NCBI RefSeq assembly: GCF_000168975.1
Contig: NZ_AAUW01000028.1
Location: 1 to 64,000, forward strand
Direction: 5' to 3'
Length of the DNA stretch: 64,000 bases
From: Roseibium aggregatum IAM 12614
GTDB lineage: Bacteria; Pseudomonadota; Alphaproteobacteria; Rhizobiales; Stappiaceae
The translations under genes and the position numbers were made by a program. Below the pieces are notes generated by a model. That model did not search any database. It was not told where the DNA came from and saw only the letters and a list, made by a program, of their open reading frames with translations. Every line of letters starts with the position of its first letter. The first letter of the stretch is position 1. Positions 8,464 to 19,092 of the stretch are shown here, piece after piece.

Positions 8464-8498
8464 CCGTCATTGCAGGGCTTGACCCGGCAATCCATGCC
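8464..8498 (+). repeat. 35-bp palindromic (REP-like) element, copy 2, subtype TGCAGGG
   Basis: The ends CCGTCAT and TCCATGCC are shared by all copies. The stem arms are TTGCAGGG and CCCGGCAA around a CTTGA loop, with one arm mismatch. It ends 16 bp before the GIY-YIG start codon and could affect its expression. Confidence 0.8.
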
Positions 8499-8513
8499 GT
8501 CTCCTATCCAGTC

Positions 8514-8804
8514 ATGAAGCGATTTTGGGTTTACATGCTCGCCAGTCGCAAAAATGGAACACTCTATACGGGTGTAACCAATGACCTGACGAGACGCATT
8601 TATGAGCATGAAACAGGACAAGGCTCGAAGTTTGCCGCTCGCTACGGTGCAGTTCGGCTTGTCTGGTACGAAGAGCATCCTGTTGCGCCACAGGCAATCG
8701 CCCGGGAAAAGGCAATCAAGACCTGGCCCCGCAAATGGAAGATCGAATTGATCGAAGAAACGAACCCGGAATGGTTTGACCTTAAACGCTTGCTGAATTC
8801 CTGA
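8514..8804 (+). CDS. GIY-YIG family endonuclease-like protein
   Basis: This 96-residue protein consists of a single GIY-YIG domain. VYMLASRKNGTLYTGVTN contains the paired Tyr motifs (VYM and LYTGV), followed by the DLTRRIYEHE helix with its Arg and the later Glu in the EE-type C-terminal part. It has the length of the YhbQ/UPF0213-like group common in alphaproteobacteria. The ATG at 8514 is chosen because translation upstream would read through palindromic element 2. No good ribosome binding site is visible. The gene is flanked by inverted palindromic elements 2 and 3, so it may be a mobile or repeat-associated gene and not part of the phn clusters. Confidence 0.85.
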   Translation: MKRFWVYMLASRKNGTLYTGVTNDLTRRIYEHETGQGSKFAARYGAVRLVWYEEHPVAPQAIAREKAIKTWPRKWKIELIEETNPEWFDLKRLLNS

Positions 8805-8840
8805 TGATTTTCGACAGTCGCGGCTTTGATGAAAAGCCTT

Positions 8841-8875
8841 GGCATGGATTGCAGGGTCAAGCCCTGCAATGACGG
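8841..8875 (-). repeat. 35-bp palindromic (REP-like) element, copy 3, subtype TGCAGGG
   Basis: Minus-strand arms are TTGCAGGG and CCCTGCAA, perfectly paired around CTTGA, with the same flanks as the other copies. It lies 36 bp after the GIY-YIG stop and is inverted relative to copy 2, so copies 2 and 3 bracket the gene. Confidence 0.8.
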
Positions 8876-9029
8876 AAGGAGATTTTTCCAGATCAAAACC
8901 AACAATCTCCCGTCGTGCCACGGCCTCGAAGCTCAATCAGTTTCAACAAGAGGCTCGAGACTTCCGCCCCAGGAAAGCTGATCGGAAAAACACGCCTTGG
9001 CCAGGGTTACATCTCACAACACGCCTCAT

Positions 9030-9064
9030 CCGTCATGCCATGGCTCGACCATGGCATCCATGCC
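9030..9064 (+). repeat. 35-bp palindromic (REP-like) element, copy 4, subtype CATGG
   Basis: It has arms GCCATGG and CCATGGC around a CTCGA loop, with ends CCGTCAT and ATCCATGCC. The remainder of 8876-9125 holds no convincing gene. It lies between the repeat cluster and the 3' end of phnM. Confidence 0.8.
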
Positions 9065-9125
9065 GCGACCTCACCCACACGATCCGTCCCGAAAAGAACA
9101 ACGCACTTGTCGTACCGCTGAACGA

Positions 9126-10301
9126 TCAAAGCACCCGTTGTCCGTTCCGCCAGGCCTGTTTGATGAAAGGATGTCCGTTGAGGACGCCGACGTGAAGCAG
9201 GTCGGCGCGTTTGCCCTGTGCGATCTCGCCCCTGTCCGACAGCCCTGCAACTTCGGCCGGGGTTTTCGAAACCATCCGGATTGCCGCCGGCAGGTCGGCA
9301 TGGAAGGCGTCTCCCGTCCCGACAAGGAAAGCGCAGTCCAGCAGCGAGCGCGGGACGTAGTCCGACGCCAGGATATCGACCAGATCTTCCGCCAACAGCG
9401 CACTCACAGCGATGTTGCCGGATTGGGATCCGCCGCGAATGACATTGGGTGCGCCGCCGACAACATGCATGGCGTGGCTCTTGGCCTTGCGGGCCGCTTC
9501 CAGCGTGCAGGGAAATTCCGAAACGCTGATGCCCTCGCCAAGGGCCTCATCGATATGCTCAAGTTCCGTGTCGTCGTGGCTGAGCAAGGGCAGCCTGTGC
9601 GCATGCGCCAGCGCGACCACCGCCGGCCGCACCTTCGAGCTGATTTCGTCGGAAAAATTCAAAAGTTCCTGCGTTTCCCGCTCGGCAACGGCGCGTGTCT
9701 CGCCCGTGTCGGCCATACGCCGGTGGAGATAAGCCTCAACGTCCTTGCTCTGGCGCCTTCCCGGCAGGTGTTCCATCACCGACACCATGCGCACGATGTC
9801 CTTGCCGATGTTTTCTTCCGTCAGACGCGTGGTCTCGCCATCTGTGATCTCGCAGCGCAGGTGCACCAGATGCTCCGACTTCAGCATACCCGAGGCCTGA
9901 AGCGTTTCGAGCGCATCGATCATCGGCGCCAGGATTTCGCGACGTTCCGGGTTCTTGATCGTCGCACCGACGCACAGGCTGTCGAACACGGTGGTGATGC
10001 CGCTGCCGATGATCTGCGCATCATGTGCCATCGCCGCCCTGAGCGGGTCCCAGCGCACGTGAGCGCGCGGAAAGACGTGCTTTTCGAAATGGTCGGTGTG
10101 AATGTCGACCAGCCCCGGCAGCAGATAATCGCCCTGAAGATCGTCCCCGGCTTGCGGCGCGCTGCCCTGATCAAGCGAAACGATCCCGGCGTCAGAAAAC
10201 GCAATGTGACCGCTGACGACTTCATCGGCGAGCACCAGCCGGGCGTTTTTGAGAACTGTCAGGGCACTGCCGGAAGGCACGCGATTGTCGGCATAAGTCA
10301 T
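9126..10301 (-). CDS. phnM: Alpha-D-ribose 1-methylphosphonate 5-triphosphate diphosphatase PhnM
   Basis: This is a 391-residue amidohydrolase-superfamily enzyme. VDIHTDHFEKHVFPR near residue 60 and the downstream SHDDTELEHIDEA segment with SEFPCTLEAA are typical of PhnM. In the C-P lyase pathway it removes pyrophosphate from ribose 1-methylphosphonate 5-triphosphate. The start at 10301 is set by a strong GGAAGGAG upstream; a frame extension to 10370 has no such site. It is monocistronic here. No phnGHIJKL genes lie in the window, so the rest of the pathway must be elsewhere. Confidence 0.93.
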   Translation of the reverse strand: MTYADNRVPSGSALTVLKNARLVLADEVVSGHIAFSDAGIVSLDQGSAPQAGDDLQGDYLLPGLVDIHTDHFEKHVFPRAHVRWDPLRAAMAHDAQIIGSGITTVFDSLCVGATIKNPERREILAPMIDALETLQASGMLKSEHLVHLRCEITDGETTRLTEENIGKDIVRMVSVMEHLPGRRQSKDVEAYLHRRMADTGETRAVAERETQELLNFSDEISSKVRPAVVALAHAHRLPLLSHDDTELEHIDEALGEGISVSEFPCTLEAARKAKSHAMHVVGGAPNVIRGGSQSGNIAVSALLAEDLVDILASDYVPRSLLDCAFLVGTGDAFHADLPAAIRMVSKTPAEVAGLSDRGEIAQGKRADLLHVGVLNGHPFIKQAWRNGQRVL

Positions 10302-10663
10302 GGAAACTCCTTCCGGCGAATTGGGCGAGCGAACGAAAGAATAGTCCGAAGGTGGACCACCAGGAAACATGGCTCCGCGAGACCGGGAGCGAACCAGACC
10401 GGAAGCAAACGCGTTCCCGGTCGATCGCCTGATGATCTAGCGCTCTTTCAGGCGCAAATTGTGACAGTCGTTCAACGGATCCATGACAATCCGGAAAAAT
10501 CTGCGGATTGCAGGCGAAGAGATGGATGATCCGGGCCAAACCTGAAACCGGCGCTCAAGCGTGCCAAAGGCAAGAGCACGCGAAACGAAGTGAAAAGTGA
10601 GAAAGGAAACTTCGAACCAAGTCGGCGCTCAAGCAGGCCATAGGCCGATAGCGAAAGACACTT
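10302..10663. other. Intergenic region between phnM and tRNA-Leu, no gene seen
   Basis: This 360-bp stretch holds the upstream region of phnM and the 3' flank of the tRNA. A short direct repeat, CGGCGCTCAAGC, occurs at 10549-10560 and 10623-10634, each followed by a divergent AGGCCA/TGCCA stretch. No open frame here has protein-like composition. Confidence 0.4.
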
Positions 10664-10749
10664 TGGTGCGGGCGACGGGACTCGAACCCGTACAGCCTAG
10701 GGCCGAGGGATTTTAAGTCCCTTGTGTCTACCAATTCCACCACGCCCGC
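10664..10749 (-). tRNA. tRNA-Leu (anticodon UAA)
   Basis: The acceptor stem GCGGGCG (complement of 10743-10749) pairs with CGCCCGC at the 3' end (complement of 10668-10674). The D-loop reads GTGGAATTGGTAGAC, as in leucine tRNAs. The anticodon stem-loop is GGGA-CTTAAAA-TCCC with anticodon TAA. A long variable arm of the class II type follows, then GGGTTCGAGTCCC as T arm. The CCA end is encoded (10664-10666). It decodes UUA. Confidence 0.96.
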
Positions 10750-10968
10750 TTTTCTCTTCCCCTAGCTCTCCTGCCGGAAAAGCGCAAGAAGGCACCGCAG
10801 CTTTTCAGCGCGCAAGCGGGAAGTTTCCACGTCAGCCTGATTTTGCCTGAACAGAAGCTGGAAATTGGGCGCTCGGGGCGGTATGTGAACAGGCAACGGA
10901 TAATTGGTGCCGAACCGAGCCTAGACGGCTTACAATGCACCGGAAAATTGTGAGACACGGTAAACCCC

Positions 10969-11799
10969 ATGGTCAGCTATATCGACGCTTCGGAAGCTCC
11001 CTTGAAAAACACGGGCCAGATACGATTGTACGGTCCAGAGGATTTCGAAGGCATGATGCGTGCCGGGCAGTTGACCGCAGCGTGTCTCGATGAGCTGGCG
11101 GACATGGTCAAACCGGGTACCACGACCCAGGAAATCGATGACTTCGTCTACCAGTACGGCATGGACCACAATGCCATTCCGGCAACGCTGAACTATCGTG
11201 GCTACACCAAGTCCTCCTGCACGTCGATCAACCATGTCGTCTGTCACGGCATTCCCAACGACAAGGCGCTGCGTGAAGGCGATATCGTCAACATCGACGT
11301 CACCTTCATCGTGGACGGTTGGCACGGCGACTCCAGCCGCATGTATCCCGTCGGCCCGTTGAAGCGTGCTGCCGAACGCCTGATCGATGTGACCTATGAA
11401 TCGCTGATGCGCGGCATCGAAGCTGCCAAACCGGGCAACACCACGGGCGACATCGGCGCTGCCATTCAGACGTACGTCGAAGCGGAACGTTGCTCCGTGG
11501 TGCGCGATTTCTGCGGTCACGGCGTAGGTCTGCTGTTTCACGACACCCCGAACATCCTGCACTATGGCCGCCCCGGTGAAGGTGTGGAACTGAAGCCCGG
11601 CATGATTTTCACCATCGAACCGATGGTCAATCTGGGCCGCCCGCATGTGAAGGTTCTGAGCGACGGCTGGACTGCCGTGACGCGCGACAGGTCCCTGTCG
11701 GCCCAGTTCGAACATTCCATCGGTATCACACCGGAAGGCTGCCAGATCTTCACCACCTCCCCCAAAGGCATTCACAAGCCCGGCCTTCAGACGGACTGA
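10969..11799 (+). CDS. map: Type I methionine aminopeptidase
   Basis: This 276-residue enzyme removes the initiator methionine from nascent proteins. The five metal ligands are visible: D110 (VNIDVT), D121 (HGDSS), H184 (GHGVG), E217 (TIEPM) and E248 (QFEHS), with the substrate-binding H93 in VCHGIPN. The length fits alphaproteobacterial type I enzymes. The ribosome binding site before 10969 is weak. radC follows after 66 bp on the same strand, the usual alphaproteobacterial neighbour. Confidence 0.96.
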   Translation: MVSYIDASEAPLKNTGQIRLYGPEDFEGMMRAGQLTAACLDELADMVKPGTTTQEIDDFVYQYGMDHNAIPATLNYRGYTKSSCTSINHVVCHGIPNDKALREGDIVNIDVTFIVDGWHGDSSRMYPVGPLKRAAERLIDVTYESLMRGIEAAKPGNTTGDIGAAIQTYVEAERCSVVRDFCGHGVGLLFHDTPNILHYGRPGEGVELKPGMIFTIEPMVNLGRPHVKVLSDGWTAVTRDRSLSAQFEHSIGITPEGCQIFTTSPKGIHKPGLQTD

Positions 11800-11865
11800 G
11801 GCTGCCGGCTGCCTTGAAATCAGCGGCGATGTGCCGTCATCTGACAGCGGCTGACGCAGGAGCTC

Positions 11866-12579
11866 ATGAAAGAGACGACCACCGCCAGTGAAACACCGGC
11901 CACCGCCGGCGGCGACCACAAGGGGCACCGCCAGCGGCTGCGGGAACGATTTCGGAAAACCGGCGAGCAAGGTCTCGCCGATTACGAGCTTCTGGAATTT
12001 CTGTTATTTTCCGCCCTGCCCCGTCAGGACACCAAGCCGATCGCCAAGGCCTTGCTGCAGCGCTTCGGGTCTTTCCCGGCGGCTCTTGCCGCGCCAAGGG
12101 AAAGGCTGAAGGAAATCCCGGGCCTCTCCGACATCAGTATCGATGCGCTTCAGGCCGTGCATGCATCCGTCATCCGGTTTCACAAGGCCGGCCTGGAAAA
12201 ACGCCAGGTTCTCGACAGCTGGCAGAAAGTCATGGATTACCTGCAGGTCTCCATGGGGCTCGCTCCCGTCGAGCAATTCAGGATCCTGTTTCTCGACAAG
12301 AAAAACGCGCTGATCGCCGATGAAGTTCAGCAGACAGGCACGGTCGATCACACGCCCGTCTATCCGCGCGAAGTCATCCGGCGCGCGCTGGAGCTTTCGG
12401 CGACGGCGCTGATCCTGGTTCATAATCACCCGTCGGGGGACCCGACGCCCTCCAGAGCCGACATACAGATGACCAAGAAGATCGTCGATATCGCCGGCCC
12501 GCTCGGCATCGAGGTACATGACCACATCATCGTTGGCCTGCGATCCAACGTCAGCTTCCGCAGCCTGCAACTGATCTGA
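11866..12579 (+). CDS. radC: RadC family JAB-domain protein
   Basis: This 237-residue protein has an N-terminal helix-hairpin-helix-like part (LPRQDTKPIAKALLQRFGS) and a C-terminal JAB/MPN domain. The metal motif is HNHPSGDPTPSRAD, the canonical H-x-H followed by S and D, with VHDHIIVG next. Members are annotated as DNA repair proteins, but the biochemical role of RadC remains uncertain. It lies just downstream of map. Confidence 0.93.
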   Translation: MKETTTASETPATAGGDHKGHRQRLRERFRKTGEQGLADYELLEFLLFSALPRQDTKPIAKALLQRFGSFPAALAAPRERLKEIPGLSDISIDALQAVHASVIRFHKAGLEKRQVLDSWQKVMDYLQVSMGLAPVEQFRILFLDKKNALIADEVQQTGTVDHTPVYPREVIRRALELSATALILVHNHPSGDPTPSRADIQMTKKIVDIAGPLGIEVHDHIIVGLRSNVSFRSLQLI

Positions 12580-12751
12580 GTTTTCCAGGTGACGGCGGGC
12601 GAAGTTTGCGCGCCTGTGCAGCAGAAAACCTTTTGACGGTTTGCAGAACCGGATCGGGTATTTTGCGGCTTTACCCTTAATTTACTTAGAATTTTGGGGC
12701 ATTCCTTAACCCCCACCGACAATACTCGGCCCAAAGAAACCGGGCTCTTGT

Positions 12752-15031
12752 ATGTTCAATTCGTCTAAAATTTCCGGCGGCCAGATAGCAAACGCGATCA
12801 TCATTCCGATGGTTGTCATCGTCATGATATCCGTTTTCGGTATCTTCGGCCTGTTGCACTGGTCTGCCCGCCTGTCGGACGAAACTGCCGTTGAATCCCA
12901 GAACAAGCTGATTTCCGGCGCCCTGCAGCTCACCCAGAACTACATGGTCAAGCAGCAGAACGGTGTCGTGATCTGGGACGAAGCTTATCACCGGGTCAAC
13001 CAGATCAATCCGGACGAAGGCTGGATCTACAACAATCTGATGCACTGGTTGTTTCAGAATCACGGTTTCACCAAGTCGATCCTGATCAATCGCGATTTTG
13101 ACGTGCAATATATCTACGCTCAGGACCACACCAACAGGTGGATGACGCAGGACCTGTTCGCCGAGCTGAAGCCCGCAATCGCCAAGGTACGCGCCCGCTA
13201 CATCATCTCCTTCCGCCGCACGCCGTCCGGGCTCTACAGTTTCGTGCCGCAAAGCAGCGACGCCCGCCGGTCGATCGCCGAAACCGGCGTCGTTTCCCTG
13301 GCCGGTGAACCTTATCTCTTCAGCGCAGCCGCCGTCATGCCGCAGATACAGTCGATCTCCCGGGTGCGTTTTCCGCCAACGGTTCTGGTGAGCCTGGTGC
13401 CGCTACGCGGTGAAAAGCTGAAGGAAATCTCCGACATGTCGCGCCTGGACGGCTTCGTCCTTTCCGCGACCCAGACCGAACGCGACGGTGTCGGCCGGTT
13501 TCAGCTCAAGTCGCCACTTGGCGACCCTATCGGCCTGATCGCCTGGCAGACCACGGAACCCGGAAGCCAGATGATGCGCCGCATCAATCCGTTCCTGGCA
13601 TTGGCTGCCTTCATGATCGCCGCCGTGGTCATCGCGGTGACCATCTTCACCCACCAGATGACCAAGCGGCTGGCGCACAGTGAAGCCAGGGCCGTGCATG
13701 CCTCGCGCCACGATGCCCTGTCCGGCCTGCCGAACCGCGCCCGCTTCCATACGCTGTTGACGGAGACACTGGAGGAAAGCGCTGCCGAGGGAACGAATAC
13801 CGCCGTTGTCTACATCGACCTCGATCATTTCAAGGACATCAACGACACCCTTGGTCATTCCGCCGGAGACAAGGTGATCACCGCCGTTGCCCAGAGGCTG
13901 CATCGCGTCATTCCCGATACCGGGATCGTCGCCCGCATCAGCGGCGACGAATTCGCGATGGTCATCAGGAATTGCGAAGACGATGTCTGGCTGGAATATA
14001 TTCTGGATCAGGTTCAGGACGAAATCGGCCGCCCGATCATGATTGGACGCCGTGAACTTCATGCAAGCCTTTCCATGGGGGCGGCCGTGGCCCCGCGCGA
14101 CGGGAACGACCCGGACGAACTGCTGCGCAAGGCAGATATCGCCCTCTACGATGCCAAGGCGAACGGCCGGAACCGCCGGTCCTTCTTCGAACCCAACATG
14201 GAGCATCACGTCCAGTCCAAGGACCGGCTGTCACGCGAATTGCGCCTGGCGCTGAAGAACGACGAACTCGACCTTGCCTATCAGCCGCAATCCGATACCT
14301 CCGCAAAACGGATCGTCAGCGTCGAAGCTCTTGCGCGCTGGACCAAGGAAGACGGCACCGTCATTTCCCCGGCACAGTTCATTCCGGTGGCCGAGGAAAC
14401 CGGCCTGATCAACGATCTGGGCATCTGGGTGCTCAACAAGGCCTGCGCCAAGGCGCATGAGTGGCCCGGCATCACCGTGTCGGTCAATGTGTCGCCGAAC
14501 CAGTTCAAGCATCCGCGGTTTGTCGAGAAGGTCATGGCAATCCTTGCCACCAACAATCTACCGCCGCAGCGCCTTGAAATCGAAGTGACGGAAAGCGTCT
14601 TTGCCGGCCGGAACGACTCGGTGCTGAAAGCCTTGCGGAGGCTGAAGAACCTGGGTGTGAAGGTCGCGCTCGATGATTTCGGCTCAGGCTATTCCAGCCT
14701 CAGCTATCTGCGCCGGTTCCCCTTCGACACGCTGAAGATCGATCGGGACTTCGTTTCCGACATGAACGGCAACGCGGAGGCCGAGGCCATCCTCGTGTCG
14801 ATCATTCAGCTCGGCAAAGCGCTCGGCATGACCATCGTTGCGGAAGGCATCGAGACCCAGGAACAGATCCGGTTCCTGCAGGCACACGATTGCAACCGGA
14901 TGCAGGGCTTCTATATCTCCCGCCCGTTGACGGACACGGCTCTAACGAAGTTTCTGGACGAGTTCCACAACGTCAGCGCCACCGGCTTCGGCACCGACCT
15001 CAGCTACCAGGCACGCGCATTAGAAGCATGA
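12752..15031 (+). CDS. CHASE4-GGDEF-EAL membrane protein, cyclic-di-GMP turnover
   Basis: This is a 759-residue protein. TM segments at about 16-35 and 281-301 flank a periplasmic CHASE4-type sensor (NGVVIWDEAYH near 71-80). A GGDEF domain at about 325-480 has the active-site variant SGDEF (397-401) and the metal-binding DLDHFKDIND. An EAL domain at about 495-745 has EAL at 525-527 and DDFGSGYSSL at 641-650. Both catalytic sites look usable, so it may make and degrade c-di-GMP depending on the signal. It is monocistronic, with an AT-rich leader at 12640-12751. Confidence 0.93.
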   Translation: MFNSSKISGGQIANAIIIPMVVIVMISVFGIFGLLHWSARLSDETAVESQNKLISGALQLTQNYMVKQQNGVVIWDEAYHRVNQINPDEGWIYNNLMHWLFQNHGFTKSILINRDFDVQYIYAQDHTNRWMTQDLFAELKPAIAKVRARYIISFRRTPSGLYSFVPQSSDARRSIAETGVVSLAGEPYLFSAAAVMPQIQSISRVRFPPTVLVSLVPLRGEKLKEISDMSRLDGFVLSATQTERDGVGRFQLKSPLGDPIGLIAWQTTEPGSQMMRRINPFLALAAFMIAAVVIAVTIFTHQMTKRLAHSEARAVHASRHDALSGLPNRARFHTLLTETLEESAAEGTNTAVVYIDLDHFKDINDTLGHSAGDKVITAVAQRLHRVIPDTGIVARISGDEFAMVIRNCEDDVWLEYILDQVQDEIGRPIMIGRRELHASLSMGAAVAPRDGNDPDELLRKADIALYDAKANGRNRRSFFEPNMEHHVQSKDRLSRELRLALKNDELDLAYQPQSDTSAKRIVSVEALARWTKEDGTVISPAQFIPVAEETGLINDLGIWVLNKACAKAHEWPGITVSVNVSPNQFKHPRFVEKVMAILATNNLPPQRLEIEVTESVFAGRNDSVLKALRRLKNLGVKVALDDFGSGYSSLSYLRRFPFDTLKIDRDFVSDMNGNAEAEAILVSIIQLGKALGMTIVAEGIETQEQIRFLQAHDCNRMQGFYISRPLTDTALTKFLDEFHNVSATGFGTDLSYQARALEA

Positions 15032-15106
15032 TGCCGTTGCGGGTGGGCTGAATTTTCAGGCCGTCAGATCCTGAGATACCCCGGAAACACCTCTGTGGTT
15101 CCGGGC

Positions 15107-16063
15107 TCAAACACCAAGCAGCGGCCTGAGTTTGGCGGCAAAGCCATGAAAGCTTGCGAAAGGGGCCGTCTCGGCCGATGTCAGCCAGTCCTGCCCTGCA
15201 TCAGCGGCCAGCTTCAGTCCCGCATGGCCGAACTCGGTGCGCACCATATCCTTGAACCAGGCGACATGCTGGGTTTTCCGTTTCCTCTGCAAGGCATCGC
15301 CTGACGCGATATGGGCATGATGGCGCTCCCAATGCCCGGTCAGTTCGTCAACACCGCGGAGGGTTTGCGCGGAGACTTCGCACACCGGGACCGTCCACCC
15401 GTTCGTGCCGCCTGTGTCGCTGAGCGACAAGGCGCCGGCAACGTCAGAGGCGGCCCGACGCGCAAGCGGGCCCATATCGGCCTTGGTGACGGCCACGATG
15501 TCCGGCAACTCCATGATGCCGGCCTTCATGAACTGAAGACTGTCGCCCGATCCCGGCTGAATACACAGCACAACCGTATCGACAGCCTGTTTCAGATCGC
15601 CTTCCGACTGGCCAATGCCGACTGTTTCAACGATCACGCAATCGCACACGCACCTGAGAACGGCAATCGCCGCAACGGCATGATCTGACAGGCCGCCAAG
15701 GCGGTCACGCGCAGCCATGGAGCGCACGAAGACACCGTCATCGGCAGGGTCGGTTTTCAATCGGGTGCGGTCGCCCAGAAGCGCACCACCTGTCACCGTG
15801 GATGACGGATCGATGGCGAGCACCGCCACGGTTTGCCCCGCCGCCCGGCACGCCTTGATGAGAGCATCCGTCAGACTGGATTTTCCCACCCCGGGAGGAC
15901 CGGTGAGGCCAAGCACCTTTGCGGTGGCTTCACCGGCTGCCTTATCGAGAAAAGCTGCGGTTTCCGCATCTTCGGCCTGGCTTTCCAGCCGGCTGAGCAC
16001 ACGTGAGAGCTGCCTCTTGCCACCCGCACGCAAGGCGTCCAGCTTGGGGTAGGCATCGCTCAC
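15107..16063 (-). CDS. meaB: Methylmalonyl-CoA mutase-associated GTPase MeaB
   Basis: This 318-residue G3E-family GTPase has Walker A GPPGVGKSS at 55-63, the Mg/switch segment AIDPSSTVTGGALLGDRTR, a DCVIVETVGIGQSE switch II motif and the base-specificity VTKADMG. MeaB protects and reloads adenosylcobalamin in methylmalonyl-CoA mutase, as part of propionate and ethylmalonyl-CoA metabolism. The mutase gene is not in the window. It lies 42 bp downstream of ppdK on the same strand and could be read through from it. Confidence 0.95.
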   Translation of the reverse strand: MSDAYPKLDALRAGGKRQLSRVLSRLESQAEDAETAAFLDKAAGEATAKVLGLTGPPGVGKSSLTDALIKACRAAGQTVAVLAIDPSSTVTGGALLGDRTRLKTDPADDGVFVRSMAARDRLGGLSDHAVAAIAVLRCVCDCVIVETVGIGQSEGDLKQAVDTVVLCIQPGSGDSLQFMKAGIMELPDIVAVTKADMGPLARRAASDVAGALSLSDTGGTNGWTVPVCEVSAQTLRGVDELTGHWERHHAHIASGDALQRKRKTQHVAWFKDMVRTEFGHAGLKLAADAGQDWLTSAETAPFASFHGFAAKLRPLLGV

Positions 16064-16104
16064 AGTGCACTCCCTGTCTTCCCGACGGGCCTTCCCCGCC
16101 TCAT

Positions 16105-18777
<2,673 letters not shown>

Positions 18778-19092
18778 CTGACACTCTCCTCGCCTAGTTC
18801 GATCTGCGGCTCATCTCACGCAGCCAACTCGCATTATCATTCCGGCATTGACCGGAACGCACTTGCCCGATCTTTTTGCACTGCACATTCCTGCTACGGC
18901 AACTGCTTGTCTTCAAGCCCTTTTTCCGCGAAAGCGATTATGATTGGTCGTAAGTCTTAGCATTTTTGACGTTGGGCAAAATCAAATGGATTTAAACCCG
19001 CAGAAAGTTATCCCGGCCGCCTTGCCGGTCAGCCTTAAAGACGCCATTGTCAAAAGCAATAAGCAGTAAATCCATCAGATTCAGGGATAGAA
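18778..19092. other. Divergent intergenic region between ppdK and the TPR gene
   Basis: No gene is seen. An inverted repeat TTCCGG/CCGGAA (18840-18857, 6-bp spacer) lies on the ppdK side. The half nearer the TPR gene is AT-rich and probably holds its promoter, but I cannot fix one. Confidence 0.35.

Noticed and set aside
8394..9064. Spaced repeats as a possible CRISPR array
   Set aside because: The copies alternate in orientation, the spacing is irregular (35 to 342 bp) and there are no cas genes.
8997..10529. 510-codon open frame opposite phnM
   Set aside because: A shadow of phnM with low-complexity Arg/His content and no recognised domain.
10555..10743. Open frame reading MVELVDTRDLKSLGP on the minus strand
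   Set aside because: It is the translation of the tRNA-Leu sequence and its 3' flank, a known source of false small genes.
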